DNA from: Tagaea sp965279565
Lineage (GTDB): Bacteria > Pseudomonadota > Alphaproteobacteria > CACIAM-22H2
Direction: 5' to 3'
Assembly: GCA_965279565.1 (NCBI GenBank)
Contig: OZ257249.1
Location: 806,001 to 870,000 of the forward strand
DNA: 64,000 nucleotides
Shown: piece by piece, positions 42,201-50,178 of the stretch
How the letters are laid out: each line of letters starts with the position of its first letter
How positions within the stretch are numbered: the first letter of the stretch is position 1
The notes under the pieces: generated by a model
What the model was told of the DNA's origin: nothing
Databases searched by the model: none
Seen by the model: the letters and a program-made list of their open reading frames with translations, nothing else
Made by a program: the position numbers and the translations under genes

Positions 42201-42487
42201 TTCGCCACCCCATCCATGAACTTCGCCAGCTCGATATCCCGCTTCGTCAGCCCGCCGGCATCGTGCGTGGCGAGAACGACATCGACCTTGTTGTAGACGT
42301 TGAACCACTCGGGATGGTGGTCCATCTTCTCGGCCTTCAGCGCCACGCGCGTCATGAAGGCGAAGGCCGCGTTGAAGTCCGCGAACTTGTAGGATTTCGC
42401 GATCGCGTCGCGGTCGGGCAGTTCGGCCCAGCCGTCGAGTGCGGCAAGGGCATCATTGCGCGCGGGCCCGGTCAGTCGTTCGGCCAT
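42182..42487 (-). CDS. phhB: Pterin-4-alpha-carbinolamine dehydratase
   Basis: 101 residues. Hallmark FADFNAAFAFMTRVALKAEKMDHHPEWFNVYNKVDVVLATHDAGGLTKRDIELAKFMD contains the active-site histidines of the PCD/DCoH family. It dehydrates carbinolamine pterin after aromatic amino acid hydroxylation; no phenylalanine hydroxylase is nearby. The C-terminal SSPSP is encoded by the intergenic repeat. Confidence 0.93.
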   Translation of the reverse strand: MAERLTGPARNDALAALDGWAELPDRDAIAKSYKFADFNAAFAFMTRVALKAEKMDHHPEWFNVYNKVDVVLATHDAGGLTKRDIELAKFMDGVAKSSPSP

Positions 42488-42546
42488 CCTCGGTCTCCCT
42501 GTCCGCTTTGCACGGACGCAGCGCCCGCGCTAGGCTCGAAAGCACC

Positions 42547-42948
42547 ATGTCCGAGCCTTCGCGTCCAGCCCCCGACCTCGCCGAAATCGAACGCCTTGCC
42601 GAGAAGGCCGTCGCGACGATCCCGGCCGAGCTGCGAAAGCACACCGGCGACATCGTGCTGCGCGTCGAAGAGTTCTGCGACGAGGAGACCGAGAAGGAGA
42701 TGGACCTGGAGAGCCCGTGGGAGCTGATGGGCCTCTATCGCGGCGTCGACATGCTCCGCGATTCGACGGCGAGCGTGCGCACGCAGCCCGACATGATCTT
42801 CCTCTATCGCCGCCCGCTGCTCGACTACTGGTGCGAGTCGGGCGAGGACCTCTACACGCTGGTGCGCCACGTGATGATCCACGAGATCGGCCATCATTTC
42901 GGTTTCTCCGACGACGACATGGAACATCTGGAGTCCCTGACGGAATGA
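42547..42948 (+). CDS. Metallopeptidase family protein, zincin-like (HExxH)
   Basis: 133 residues. IFLYRRPLLDYWCESGEDLYTLVRHVMIHEIGHHFGFSDDDME has the HEIGHHFGFSDDDM zinc motif of the small zincin-like family (PF06262). No signal peptide is visible, so it is cytoplasmic. ATG 42547 was chosen after the preceding GC-rich non-conserved frame. It overlaps the following deaminase gene by ATGA. Confidence 0.87.
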   Translation: MSEPSRPAPDLAEIERLAEKAVATIPAELRKHTGDIVLRVEEFCDEETEKEMDLESPWELMGLYRGVDMLRDSTASVRTQPDMIFLYRRPLLDYWCESGEDLYTLVRHVMIHEIGHHFGFSDDDMEHLESLTE

Positions 42949-43400
42949 GCGACGAGAACGGCGGCGACGTCCCTTCGAAGGCGGATCTCGAACTGGTCGA
43001 GGCGGCGCGTGCGGCGATCGCACGTCTCTATGCCGAGAACCGCCACCATATCGGCTCGGCGCTGCGCACGCGCTCGGGCCGGGTCTACACGGCCGTGCAT
43101 CTCGACACCTATGTCGGGCGCGCGTCGGTCTGCGCCGAGGCCGTGGCCCTGGGCCGCGCCATCGCCGAGGGCGAGAGCGACATCGAAACCATCGTGTCGG
43201 TCCGCCACCCCCGCCCGGCCGAGTCCGACCGCACGATCCGGATCGTCAGCCCGTGCGGCATCTGCCGGGAAATGCTTTCGGATTTCGCCCCGGGCTCGCG
43301 GGTCATCGTGCCGGGCGAGGACGGGCCGGTCGGGGTGCCCGTGGATGTCCTTCTGCCGCGCAAATATTCCGTCCCCAAGCGTCGAAATCCCCGGAATTGA
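42945..43400 (+). CDS. Cytidine deaminase-like zinc protein
   Basis: 151 residues. Zinc ligands lie in GRASVCAEAVALGRAI (Cys-Ala-Glu with the proton-shuttle Glu) and IVSPCGICREMLSDF (PCxxC). This is the cytidine/blasticidin-S deaminase fold. LRTRSGRVYTAVHLDTYVGRA is the expected substrate-side strand. The specificity is uncertain; the longer N terminus resembles the blasticidin-S deaminase subgroup. Coupled to the metallopeptidase gene by ATGA. Confidence 0.84.
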   Translation: MSDENGGDVPSKADLELVEAARAAIARLYAENRHHIGSALRTRSGRVYTAVHLDTYVGRASVCAEAVALGRAIAEGESDIETIVSVRHPRPAESDRTIRIVSPCGICREMLSDFAPGSRVIVPGEDGPVGVPVDVLLPRKYSVPKRRNPRN

Positions 43401-43444
43401 ACACATTTTTTAGTGTTTTCAACGGCTTGGCGGAAGTCGTCGAG

Positions 43445-43471
43445 TTGACCAATTAACGAATCTGGTATAAT
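43445..43471 (+). promoter_or_regulatory. Promoter with perfect -10 in AT-rich patch
   Basis: TTGACC (43445-43450) and a consensus TATAAT (43466-43471) are 15 nt apart, a short spacer. The region 43400-43500 is far richer in A/T than anything else in the window. The promoter points to the small gene at 43544. Confidence 0.5.
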
Positions 43472-43543
43472 ATTCTTTAAATTCGCTTCGATGTTGTGCA
43501 GTTCGAGAATCTAGCCTATCTGACTAAAAAGAAAGGCCAGCCA

Positions 43544-43789
43544 ATGTTCGGCCGCCAGAGGAATGCAATGGCACTACCACCGAGACCAGGCATGCCGGGA
43601 AAGCCCGGAGCCGCTGCAACGTCCAAGATGCCGATCGGCACGCTCGTCGTGACCGGCCAGACCTGCCCCGAAAGCGGGATCTGGGAAAGCCAGGGCACGC
43701 CATCGGGCCGCTCGTCCTTCCCGAAGGGCACGCGCATGCCGGCGTACGACAAGAAGTCGTGCGTGTGGAAGCTCGTCCGCTACCCGTAA
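43544..43789 (+). CDS. Small protein of unknown function, two cysteines
   Basis: 81 residues from an ATG preceded by AAAGG. It has a basic, proline/glycine-rich start (ALPPRPGMPGKPG) and a compact body TLVVTGQTCPESGIWESQG followed by SFPKGTRMPAYDKKSCVWKLV. The pattern G-x-x-CPxSGxW ... FxxGxxMP occurs in small proteins of polymorphic toxin and secretion loci, but I cannot assign a family. The upstream DNA is AT-rich compared with its neighbours. Cytoplasmic, no signal peptide. Confidence 0.6.
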   Translation: MFGRQRNAMALPPRPGMPGKPGAAATSKMPIGTLVVTGQTCPESGIWESQGTPSGRSSFPKGTRMPAYDKKSCVWKLVRYP

Positions 43790-43805
43790 GACGGAGCCGG
43801 CATCT

Positions 43806-43922
43806 ATGCGCCTTCTCGCACTCGCCATCCTGGCACTGACCCTCGGCGTCGCCGGCCTGCAGATGATGGCCGAAGACGGCAAGGCCCGCGCGCAAGCACC
43901 GGCTGCACTCCAGGGCGAATAA
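43806..43922 (+). CDS. Tiny predicted membrane or secreted peptide
   Basis: 38 residues starting 16 bp after the previous gene: hydrophobic N terminus RLLALAILALTLGVAGLQMM, then a short polar tail ending in QGE. It could be a single-helix membrane peptide or an exported peptide. The TAA stop is followed at once by the bidirectional terminator. Coding is supported only by the reading frame and signal-like composition. Confidence 0.4.
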   Translation: MRLLALAILALTLGVAGLQMMAEDGKARAQAPAALQGE

Positions 43923-43941
43923 CGCCGCAGGCTTCAAACGA

Positions 43942-43985
43942 AAAACGGGCGGGATCGGAAAAACCGGTCCCGCCCGTTTTCTTTT
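43942..43985. terminator. Bidirectional rho-independent terminator
   Basis: AAAACGGGCGGGA and TCCCGCCCGTTTT form a 13-bp stem with a GC-rich core around a short loop. It is followed by TTTTCTTTT on the plus strand and preceded by an A-rich run, so it can work on both strands. It separates the small plus-strand genes from sdhB. Confidence 0.9.
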
Positions 43986-43999
43986 GGTGCGCCGGATCG

Positions 44000-44776
44000 C
44001 TACTTGCGCGCGACCATCAGCTTCTTGATCTCGGCGATCGCCTTGGCCGGGTTCAGCCCCTTCGGGCACGTCTTCGTGCAGTTCATGATCGTGTGGCAGC
44101 GATAGAGGCGGAACGGATCCTCGAGATTGTCGAGCCGTTCGCCCGTCGCCTCGTCGCGGCTGTCGGCGATCCAGCGATAGGCCTGCAGGAGCACGGCGGG
44201 GCCGAGATAGCGGTCGCCGTTCCACCAGTAGCTCGGGCAGCTTGTCGAGCAGCAGAAGCACAGGATGCATTCCCACATGCCGTCGAGCTTGGAACGCTCT
44301 TCCGGGCTCTGCGGGCGCTCGCGGTCGGGCGGCGGCGTCTCGCTCTTCAGCCACGGCTCGATCGAGCGCAGCTGCGCGTAGGCCAGCGTCAGGTCGGGGA
44401 CCAGGTCCTTGATGACCGGCATGTGCGGCAGCGGATAGATCTTCACGTCGCCGGCGCACTCGTCGATGCCCTTGGTGCAGGCCAGCGTGTTCGTGCCGTC
44501 GATGTTCATCGCGCACGAACCGCACACGCCTTCGCGGCACGAGCGGCGGAAGGTGAGTGTGGGGTCGATCTCGTTCTTGATCTTGATCAGCGCGTCGAGA
44601 ACCATCGGCGCGGTCTGGTCGAGATCGAGCGTGTAGACGTCCACCCGCGGATTGGCGCCCGTGTCCGGGTCCCAGCGGTAGATCTTGAACGTCTTGGTCC
44701 GCTTGGCGCCCGCGGGCGGCGGGAACGTCTTGCCGGTCTGGACCGTCGAGTTGGCGGGAAGCGTGAATTCGGCCAT
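44000..44776 (-). CDS. sdhB: Succinate dehydrogenase iron-sulfur subunit
   Basis: 258 residues. CREGVCGSCAMNIDGTNTLAC binds the [2Fe-2S] cluster; CILCFCCSTSCPSYWW and CHTIMNCTKTCPKGLNP bind the [4Fe-4S] and [3Fe-4S] clusters. It carries electrons from SdhA flavin to ubiquinone in complex II. A Phe takes the place of the common Ala in CILCxCC. Last gene of sdhCDAB, 24 bp after sdhA. Confidence 0.97.
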   Translation of the reverse strand: MAEFTLPANSTVQTGKTFPPPAGAKRTKTFKIYRWDPDTGANPRVDVYTLDLDQTAPMVLDALIKIKNEIDPTLTFRRSCREGVCGSCAMNIDGTNTLACTKGIDECAGDVKIYPLPHMPVIKDLVPDLTLAYAQLRSIEPWLKSETPPPDRERPQSPEERSKLDGMWECILCFCCSTSCPSYWWNGDRYLGPAVLLQAYRWIADSRDEATGERLDNLEDPFRLYRCHTIMNCTKTCPKGLNPAKAIAEIKKLMVARK

Positions 44777-44800
44777 GGGAGCAGCTCAGCCTTTCGGGGA

Positions 44801-46615
44801 CTAGTAGACGCGCGCCTTGGGCGGGAATGCCTGGACCTCGTTGGTCAGCGAGGTCAGCACGACCGGGCGGTAGGCGAAATCGACCTTGCCCTTGGAATCG
44901 AGCCACGCGATCGAGTGCTTCATCCAATCCTTGTCGTCGCGGTCCGGATAATCCTCGCGCGCGTGGGCGCCGCGGCTTTCCTTGCGGTTGAGTGCCGATT
45001 CCAGCGTGACGACCGCCTGCGCGATCAGGTTGTCGTACTCCAGCGATTCGACGAGGTCGGAGTTCCACACCAGCGAGCGGTCCGAAACGCCGATGTCGCC
45101 GCTCTTGGCGAAGGTCGCCGCGATCAGCTTCGAGCCTTCCGACAGCACGTCGCCCGTGCGGTAGACGGCACAGTTGTTCTGCATGATGCGCTGCATCTCG
45201 GCGCGCAGGACGGCGGTCGGTGCCGGGCCCTTCGCGTAGCGCATCTTGTCGAGGCGCGCGACGCACGCATCGCCGGCCCCCTTGGGCAGTGGCTTTTGCG
45301 GCGCACCGGGCTGGACGATCTCCGCCGCGCGGATCGCGGCGGCGCGGCCGAACACGACGAGATCGAGCAGCGAGTTCGAGCCGAGACGGTTCGCCCCGTG
45401 CACCGACACGCACGCCGCCTCGCCGATCGCCATCAGGCCGGGCACCACAGTGGCCGTGCCGTTCTTCATCGTCACGACTTCGCAGCGGTGGTTCGTCGGG
45501 ATGCCGCCCATGTTGTAATGGACGGTCGGCAGCACCGGGATCGGCTCCTTCGTCACGTCGACATTGGCGAAGATCTTCGCGGTCTCCGAGATGCCGGGCA
45601 GGCGCTCGTGCAGCAGCTTGGCGTCGAGATGCTCGAGATGGAGATGGATGTGGTCCTTCTCCTTGCCGACGCCGCGGCCCTCGCGGATCTCCATCGTCAT
45701 CGCGCGGCTGACGACGTCGCGCGAAGCGAGGTCCTTGGCCGACGGCGCGTAGCGCTCCATGAAGCGCTCGCCGTTGGAGTTGGTGAGGTACCCGCCCTCG
45801 CCGCGCGAGCCTTCGGTGATCAGGCAGCCGGCACCGTAGATGCCGGTCGGGTGGAACTGGATGAACTCCATGTCCTGCAGCGGCAGGCCGGCGCGCAGCG
45901 CCATCGCGTTGCCGTCGCCCGTGCACGTGTGCGCCGACGTCGCCGAGAAATACGCGCGCCCGTAGCCGCCCGTGGCCAGCGCCACGATGTTCGCCTGGAA
46001 GCGGTGCAGCGTGCCGTCCAGCAGGTTCCACGCCATCACGCCGCGGCAGGCACCTTCCTCGTCCATGATCAGGTCGAGGGCGAAATACTCGATGAAGAAC
46101 TCGGCGTTGTTCTTGAGGCTCTGCTGGTAGAGCGTGTGCAGGATCGCGTGGCCGGTGCGGTCGGCCGCGGCGCACGTGCGCTGGGCGACACCCTTGCCGT
46201 ACTCGGTCGTCATGCCGCCGAACGGGCGCTGGTAGATCTTGCCCTCGGTCGTGCGGCTGAACGGCACGCCGTAATGCTCGAGCTCGATGATCGCCGGGAT
46301 GGCTTCCTTGCACATGTACTCGATCGAGTCCTGGTCGCCGAGCCAGTCGGAGCCCTTGACCGTGTCGTACATGTGCCAGCGCCAGTCGTCGGCACCCATG
46401 TTGCCGAGTGCGGCGGAAATACCGCCCTGTGCCGCCACCGTGTGGCTGCGCGTCGGGAACACCTTCGAGATGCAGGCGGTCTTCAGGCCCTTGGCGGCCA
46501 TGCCGAACGTGGCGCGAAGGCCGGCACCGCCCGCCCCCACGACGACGACGTCGTAGATGTGGTCGACGATCTTGTAGGCCTGGCCGCCCAGCGACGCAGA
46601 CGAAGCATCAGGCAT
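44801..46615 (-). CDS. sdhA: Succinate dehydrogenase flavoprotein subunit
   Basis: 604 residues. VVVVGAGGAGLRATFGMA binds FAD; SHTVAAQGGISAALGN carries the histidine for covalent FAD. FHPTGIYGAGCLITEGSRGEGG and RTGHAILHTLYQQSLK are active-site regions, and HYNMGGIPTN and GLMAIGEAACVSVHGANRLGSNSLLD the C-terminal signature. It oxidises succinate to fumarate in the TCA cycle. It lies 4 bp after sdhD. Confidence 0.98.
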   Translation of the reverse strand: MPDASSASLGGQAYKIVDHIYDVVVVGAGGAGLRATFGMAAKGLKTACISKVFPTRSHTVAAQGGISAALGNMGADDWRWHMYDTVKGSDWLGDQDSIEYMCKEAIPAIIELEHYGVPFSRTTEGKIYQRPFGGMTTEYGKGVAQRTCAAADRTGHAILHTLYQQSLKNNAEFFIEYFALDLIMDEEGACRGVMAWNLLDGTLHRFQANIVALATGGYGRAYFSATSAHTCTGDGNAMALRAGLPLQDMEFIQFHPTGIYGAGCLITEGSRGEGGYLTNSNGERFMERYAPSAKDLASRDVVSRAMTMEIREGRGVGKEKDHIHLHLEHLDAKLLHERLPGISETAKIFANVDVTKEPIPVLPTVHYNMGGIPTNHRCEVVTMKNGTATVVPGLMAIGEAACVSVHGANRLGSNSLLDLVVFGRAAAIRAAEIVQPGAPQKPLPKGAGDACVARLDKMRYAKGPAPTAVLRAEMQRIMQNNCAVYRTGDVLSEGSKLIAATFAKSGDIGVSDRSLVWNSDLVESLEYDNLIAQAVVTLESALNRKESRGAHAREDYPDRDDKDWMKHSIAWLDSKGKVDFAYRPVVLTSLTNEVQAFPPKARVY

Positions 46616-46619
46616 TGGA

Positions 46620-47006
46620 TCAGCCTCCGAAAGCGAGCTTGAGGACCGCGAAGGCCGAGATGGCGCCGAACAGCAGGGCGGCCCCGTTGACCGCGAGCAG
46701 CGACGCGATCTTCACGCCTTCGTGATGGACATAGTCCTCGATGACGACCTGCATGCCCAGACGCGCATGCTGGAACGTCGCGACGACGAGAACGAGCAGG
46801 AGCACGGCGACGACCGGCGAGGCGACCCATGCCTGCAGGTCGATGCGCGGCGCGCCGGCGAGCCGGATCAGCGACGCGACGAACCACAGCGACAGCGGGA
46901 TCAGCGCGATGGCCGTCACGCGCTGGGCCCACCAGTGATGCGTGCCGTCCTTGGCGGAACCCATGCCGCGGGCGCGGCCGAGCGGCGAGCGGAGCGACTT
47001 CGACAT
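46620..47006 (-). CDS. sdhD: Succinate dehydrogenase membrane anchor subunit
   Basis: 128 residues with three membrane helices. GTHHWWAQRVTAIALIPLSLWFVASLI opens the first; TFQHARLGMQVVIEDYVHHEGVK carries the heme-ligand and quinone-site region. ATG 47006 follows the sdhC stop by 1 bp. A longer in-frame form from 47030 overlaps sdhC and is less likely. Confidence 0.93.
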   Translation of the reverse strand: MSKSLRSPLGRARGMGSAKDGTHHWWAQRVTAIALIPLSLWFVASLIRLAGAPRIDLQAWVASPVVAVLLLVLVVATFQHARLGMQVVIEDYVHHEGVKIASLLAVNGAALLFGAISAFAVLKLAFGG

Positions 47007-47007
47007 T

Positions 47008-47427
47008 TCAGCGCCCTCCCAGAACGGCAAGACCCAGCGCCCAGGCGAGGATCGTGGCGGCGATCGTGAAGGCGACGACGAGCCAGCCCGACTTCTCCGC
47101 CGTCGGCAGGTCGAAGCCGTAGCCGGCGTCCCAGAACAGGTGCCGGATGCCGTTGCCCAGATGGAAGAAGAACGCGACCGACCAGCCGAACAGGATGAAG
47201 CGGCCGAAGCCCGAGCCGACGAACGCGTTGACGCTGTCGAAGGCGCGCTCGCCGGTCGCCGCGGCGACCAGCCAGCAGGCCAGCATCAGCGTGCCGACCG
47301 CGAGCGCCACGCCGGTGGCGCGGTGCGTGATCGACAGGATCGAGGTGTACTGCGGGCGGTAGACCTGCAGGTGCGGCGACAGCGGCCGCGGATGCGGTTT
47401 GGCGGAACTCTTGGAATCTGCGGCCAT
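47008..47427 (-). CDS. sdhC: Succinate dehydrogenase cytochrome b556 subunit
   Basis: 139 residues, three membrane helices. RPLSPHLQVYRPQYTSILSITHRATGVALAVG and FFFHLGNGIRHLFWDAGYGFDL are the SdhC signatures, the latter with a heme b histidine. First gene of sdhCDAB. ATG 47427 is placed by the conserved N terminus. Confidence 0.95.
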   Translation of the reverse strand: MAADSKSSAKPHPRPLSPHLQVYRPQYTSILSITHRATGVALAVGTLMLACWLVAAATGERAFDSVNAFVGSGFGRFILFGWSVAFFFHLGNGIRHLFWDAGYGFDLPTAEKSGWLVVAFTIAATILAWALGLAVLGGR

Positions 47428-47495
47428 GGCCCCTCGGTTTTCCTGATCGCGCGGCCGATGTCCCGGCCTTCGCAATTCTTCCCGGCAGGCTTAAG

Positions 47496-47524
47496 GATTT
47501 AGACCCAGACCCAAGCCGCGTCAA
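47496..47524 (-). promoter_or_regulatory. sdhCDAB promoter
   Basis: Minus strand TTGACG (47524-47519, 5/6) is 17 nt from TAAATC (47501-47496). It gives a leader of about 60 nt to sdhC. No other candidate fits as well in the region. Confidence 0.5.
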
Positions 47525-47780
47525 TTGACGGCTTTGCCGAGAGGCTTACCGCAGACGCGAACGATTCGCTGTGGACAGACCTGTGGATGGCGTGTGCGCC
47601 GAATGTGATCAACGCGGGATTCCATCAACAAGATTCTGAAGCCGCTCCGCCGATTCGGATTGGCTGCAATGCGCGGCTTTGAGACCATCGTTTCCGGTAA
47701 GCGAAAGCGAGGAGACGACGACACGGCAGCGATCCTTCTCCAGCGCGTCCCGTAGCTAGGACGCGATCCACTGGCAGGAG

Positions 47781-48486
47781 CCGGCCCCGAAAGGGTGGCG
47801 GCGCGGGAAGGACGGGGTCGGGGCGTTTCTCCGGAGCGGTCGGCGGAGGCCCGGTGCGAGCCGGGCGGAAGGCGGCAACTCCATTCCCTTCGCGACGGTC
47901 GGCGGGTTCCCCTGGGGGTCCGCCCACGTCAGCGCGGGGGGACGGCGTCGACGGATCCGCGCGATGCGGGGATTCAGGCCGACGGTCGGGGTCGCGAGGG
48001 TTCCGCAAGGGACCGGCAGGTGCGGCGGTGACGGCGGGGCGGACCTCAGGGGTCCAGGAACCCGCGATCGTCGGACAGGCTGCGAGGCACGCAAGGCAGG
48101 TGCGAAAGCGCCGTCGTGCGAAGCTCGCGCGAGGCTCGGGTCAGGTCTGGGACCGCGGAGCAGGCAAGGGTCGGACGTCTCGGGTTCGGGTTTCGGAGGG
48201 CCGCGCGTGGCCGCCGGGACCCTCGTCGGTGGGACGCGGACGGAATCGGGCGGACCAGGGCTCGACCGGACGTGCGAAGCAGGCCCATCGGGGGAAAGCC
48301 CGGGTTTCGGCTGCCATGAGGCGGCCGGCGGTCCCGCGAAAGCGGGGGTGTCGGTGGTGTCGGATCAGCGGCGTGCACGCCCGATCCGGCGGTCCTCGCG
48401 AGGCGTCAGGGAGCCCTTTGTCCCGCCCGGACAACGGCCGATCGCAAGATCGCCCCTGGCGCCTCTTCATTTTTGGGGATTTTTTA
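47781..48486 (+). ncRNA. Candidate large structured RNA with GNRA-capped hairpins
   Basis: The plus strand carries at least five hairpins closed by GNRA tetraloops: a 7-bp stem with GCGA loop (47849-47866), a 6-bp stem with GCAA (47999-48014), 5-bp stems with GAAA (48099-48112 and 48333-48346) and a 5-bp stem with GCAA (48439-48452). A weaker CCC-GAAA-GGG lies at 47786-47795. Loops read GNRA only on the plus strand, which is also G-rich. A T-run at 48480-48485 follows the last hairpin. It is not recognisable as RNase P RNA, tmRNA, 6S or a group II intron. The boundaries are approximate. Confidence 0.35.
48419..48435. repeat. 17-bp repeat, copy 1 (contains TTGTCC/GGACAA dyad)
   Basis: TGTCCCGCCCGGACAAC here is repeated exactly at 48563-48579. 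In this copy one more flanking T gives a perfect 6-bp dyad TTGTCC-N5-GGACAA (48418-48434). The copies are 144 bp apart and both sit in the gene-free region, so they could be operator sites or parts of an RNA. Confidence 0.6.
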
Positions 48487-48562
48487 TCTCGGGAGGGGCG
48501 AGGTGGTGCCGACGGCCCCCTCGCGGGAACCGCCGGCACCCCATCGGCACGTCGGAGCCTGA

Positions 48563-48579
48563 TGTCCCGCCCGGACAAC
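48563..48579. repeat. 17-bp repeat, copy 2
   Basis: Exact second copy of the 17-mer found at 48419-48435. It keeps a 5-bp dyad TGTCC/GGACA with the same CGCCC spacer. No gene overlaps it. Confidence 0.6.
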
Positions 48580-48915
48580 ACGGCGCGAAGGCTAAGAAGA
48601 CTTCGCTTTCCTGACGGAATTTGCGTAACACGCCCCCTCCCCCCCGCCAATCGGATTTTGGGACTTTTACAACTTCAAGCGATTTCAATAACTTGTCAAT
48701 TTTGGCCGGGGGTCGCGACACCGCGTCGCGGGCCGAGTCGCTTTTCAGCCCTCATCGCGTCGGCCATTGAATTAATTGGATAATCCGGCCTCGGCCGGTC
48801 CAGGAGGCCGACGGCGGCGGCAAAAACCGGCCGCCTGAGGAAAACCTGTCAAGTCTCGGGTCCGGCAGAGGTTTCGCTTCGCCGCGGCGCGGAACGCGGC
48901 TACACCTCGCCCCCC

Positions 48916-50178
48916 ATGGAAGAGACGGTCGAACTGGAAATCCGCAAGCTCGGGGCGAGCGGCGACGGCGTCGCCGACGGCCCGGTTTTCGTGCCCGGCG
49001 CCCTGCCCGGCGAGCGCGTGCGCGCACAGCGCTTCGGCAAGGACCGCGCGCGCGCGGTCGAATTCCTGTCGCGATCGCCCGACCGCGTCGTTGCGCCCTG
49101 CCCTCACTTCGCGCAATGCGGCGGCTGCGCCGTGCAGCATCTCGCCGACGCATCCTATGTCGCGTGGAAGTCCGGCCTGCTGACCGCCGCCCTCGCCGCG
49201 CGCGGACTGGACGTGGCGCCGGCACCGATGCTGCGCATCGCGACCGGAACGCGCCGGCGCGCGGAACTCGCCGCGTTGCGCACGCAAGGCGGCGTGTCGC
49301 TCGGCTTCCATGCCGAAGGCTCGTCCGATCTCGTCGACATCGATTCGTGTCTCGTGCTGGTGCCGAAGATCGTTTCGCTGCTGCCCGCCCTGCGCGCGTT
49401 CCTCGCCGATTTCCTGCGCCCGGCCGAAGCGTTCGACATCCACGTGACGGCGGCCGACAACGGCATCGACCTGCTGCTGACCGGCCGCAGCCCCGACGCG
49501 CGCAAGCGCGCCGCACTCGCCGACTTCGCGGCCGCCAACGGCATCGTGCGCATCGCCTGGCGGCGCGAGACGGGCGAGGAACCCGAGATCGTCGTGCTGC
49601 ACGAAAGCCCGCGCATCGCCTTCGGCACGGTCGAGGTGATCCCGCCGCCCGGCGCCTTCCTGCAGGCCGCACGCCCGGCCGAACTCGCAATCGCGTCGGA
49701 GATCGCCGCCTCGGTCGGCCGCGCCAAGCGCATCGTCGATCTCTATGCCGGGCTCGGCACGTTCTCGTTCCCGCTGACGGGGCGCGTGCATGCGGTCGAG
49801 GGCGACGCCGCGGCGAGTGCCGCCATGCAGGCGGGTGCGCGCGCCGGGTTCCGCGCGGGTCGCGTGACGTGCGAGACGCGCGATCTGGAACGCCGGCCGC
49901 TGCTGGCGGAGGAGCTCGACGAATACGACGCCGCGATCTTCGATCCGCCGCGCGAGGGGGCGCGCGAACAGGCCGCGTATCTCGCGGCCTCGTCGGTGCC
50001 CGTCGTCGTCGCGGTTTCGTGCAGCCCGGCCAGCTTCGCGCGCGACGCGCGCGCGCTGGTCGACGGCGGCTACACGCTCGCGCGCGTCGTGCCGGTCGAC
50101 CAGTTCCTGTGGACCGGCCATCTCGAGCTGGTCGCGACCTTCACGAAACCCAAGCGGGCCCGCGTTCCGCGCCGCTAG
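48916..50178 (+). CDS. TrmA/RumA family 23S rRNA (uracil-5)-methyltransferase
   Basis: 420 residues. The N-terminal TRAM-like domain includes GDGVADGPVFVPGALPGERV; CPHFAQCGGCAVQHL gives cysteines of the [4Fe-4S] site (the fourth is probably the Cys in IDSCLVL). The SAM domain shows IVDLYAGLGTFSFPL, DAAIFDPPREGAREQ and VAVSCSPASFARDARAL with the catalytic nucleophile. It methylates U747 or U1939 in 23S rRNA; which one cannot be told. The ATG is preceded by the structured gap. It shares CTAG with the convergent aldolase gene. Confidence 0.93.
   Translation: MEETVELEIRKLGASGDGVADGPVFVPGALPGERVRAQRFGKDRARAVEFLSRSPDRVVAPCPHFAQCGGCAVQHLADASYVAWKSGLLTAALAARGLDVAPAPMLRIATGTRRRAELAALRTQGGVSLGFHAEGSSDLVDIDSCLVLVPKIVSLLPALRAFLADFLRPAEAFDIHVTAADNGIDLLLTGRSPDARKRAALADFAAANGIVRIAWRRETGEEPEIVVLHESPRIAFGTVEVIPPPGAFLQAARPAELAIASEIAASVGRAKRIVDLYAGLGTFSFPLTGRVHAVEGDAAASAAMQAGARAGFRAGRVTCETRDLERRPLLAEELDEYDAAIFDPPREGAREQAAYLAASSVPVVVAVSCSPASFARDARALVDGGYTLARVVPVDQFLWTGHLELVATFTKPKRARVPRR

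Larger units (their letters stand above)
47525..48915. other. 1.4-kb region without a credible protein gene
   Basis: Long frames exist here on both strands, but they encode only Arg/Gly/Pro/Ser-rich strings without domains, ribosome sites or neighbour overlaps. In an otherwise tightly packed window this is the only gap above 400 bp. The left part holds the sdh promoter and two TGTGGA motifs, the middle is G-rich on the plus strand with several tetraloop hairpins (see the ncRNA entry), and the right part (48456-48790) is AT-richer with short T-runs. A CTCG-loop hairpin at 48786-48799 and an inverted repeat CGCGAC/GTCGCG at 48714-48730 lie near the rumA-like gene. Confidence 0.7.

Noticed and set aside
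43400..43420. AACAC/GTGTT hairpin with T-run as terminator of the deaminase gene
   Set aside because: Only a 5-bp AT-rich stem with an 8-nt loop; too weak to call.
47570..47590. Two TGTGGA motifs resembling DnaA boxes
   Set aside because: Each matches only 7 of 9 bases of the consensus, there are just two, and no dnaA, hemE or parAB genes are near. Not enough to call an origin.
47781..48486. Region as RNase P RNA, tmRNA or a group II intron
   Set aside because: The conserved GAGGAAAGTCCGGGC of RNase P, the TTCGA T-arm and CCA of tmRNA, and a domain V hairpin were all looked for and not found.
47854..48783. 309-codon frame on the plus strand in the gene-free region
   Set aside because: Composition is Arg/Gly/Ser/Pro-rich with no domain, no ribosome site and no neighbour overlap; other frames here are equally long. 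Non-coding structured DNA fits better.
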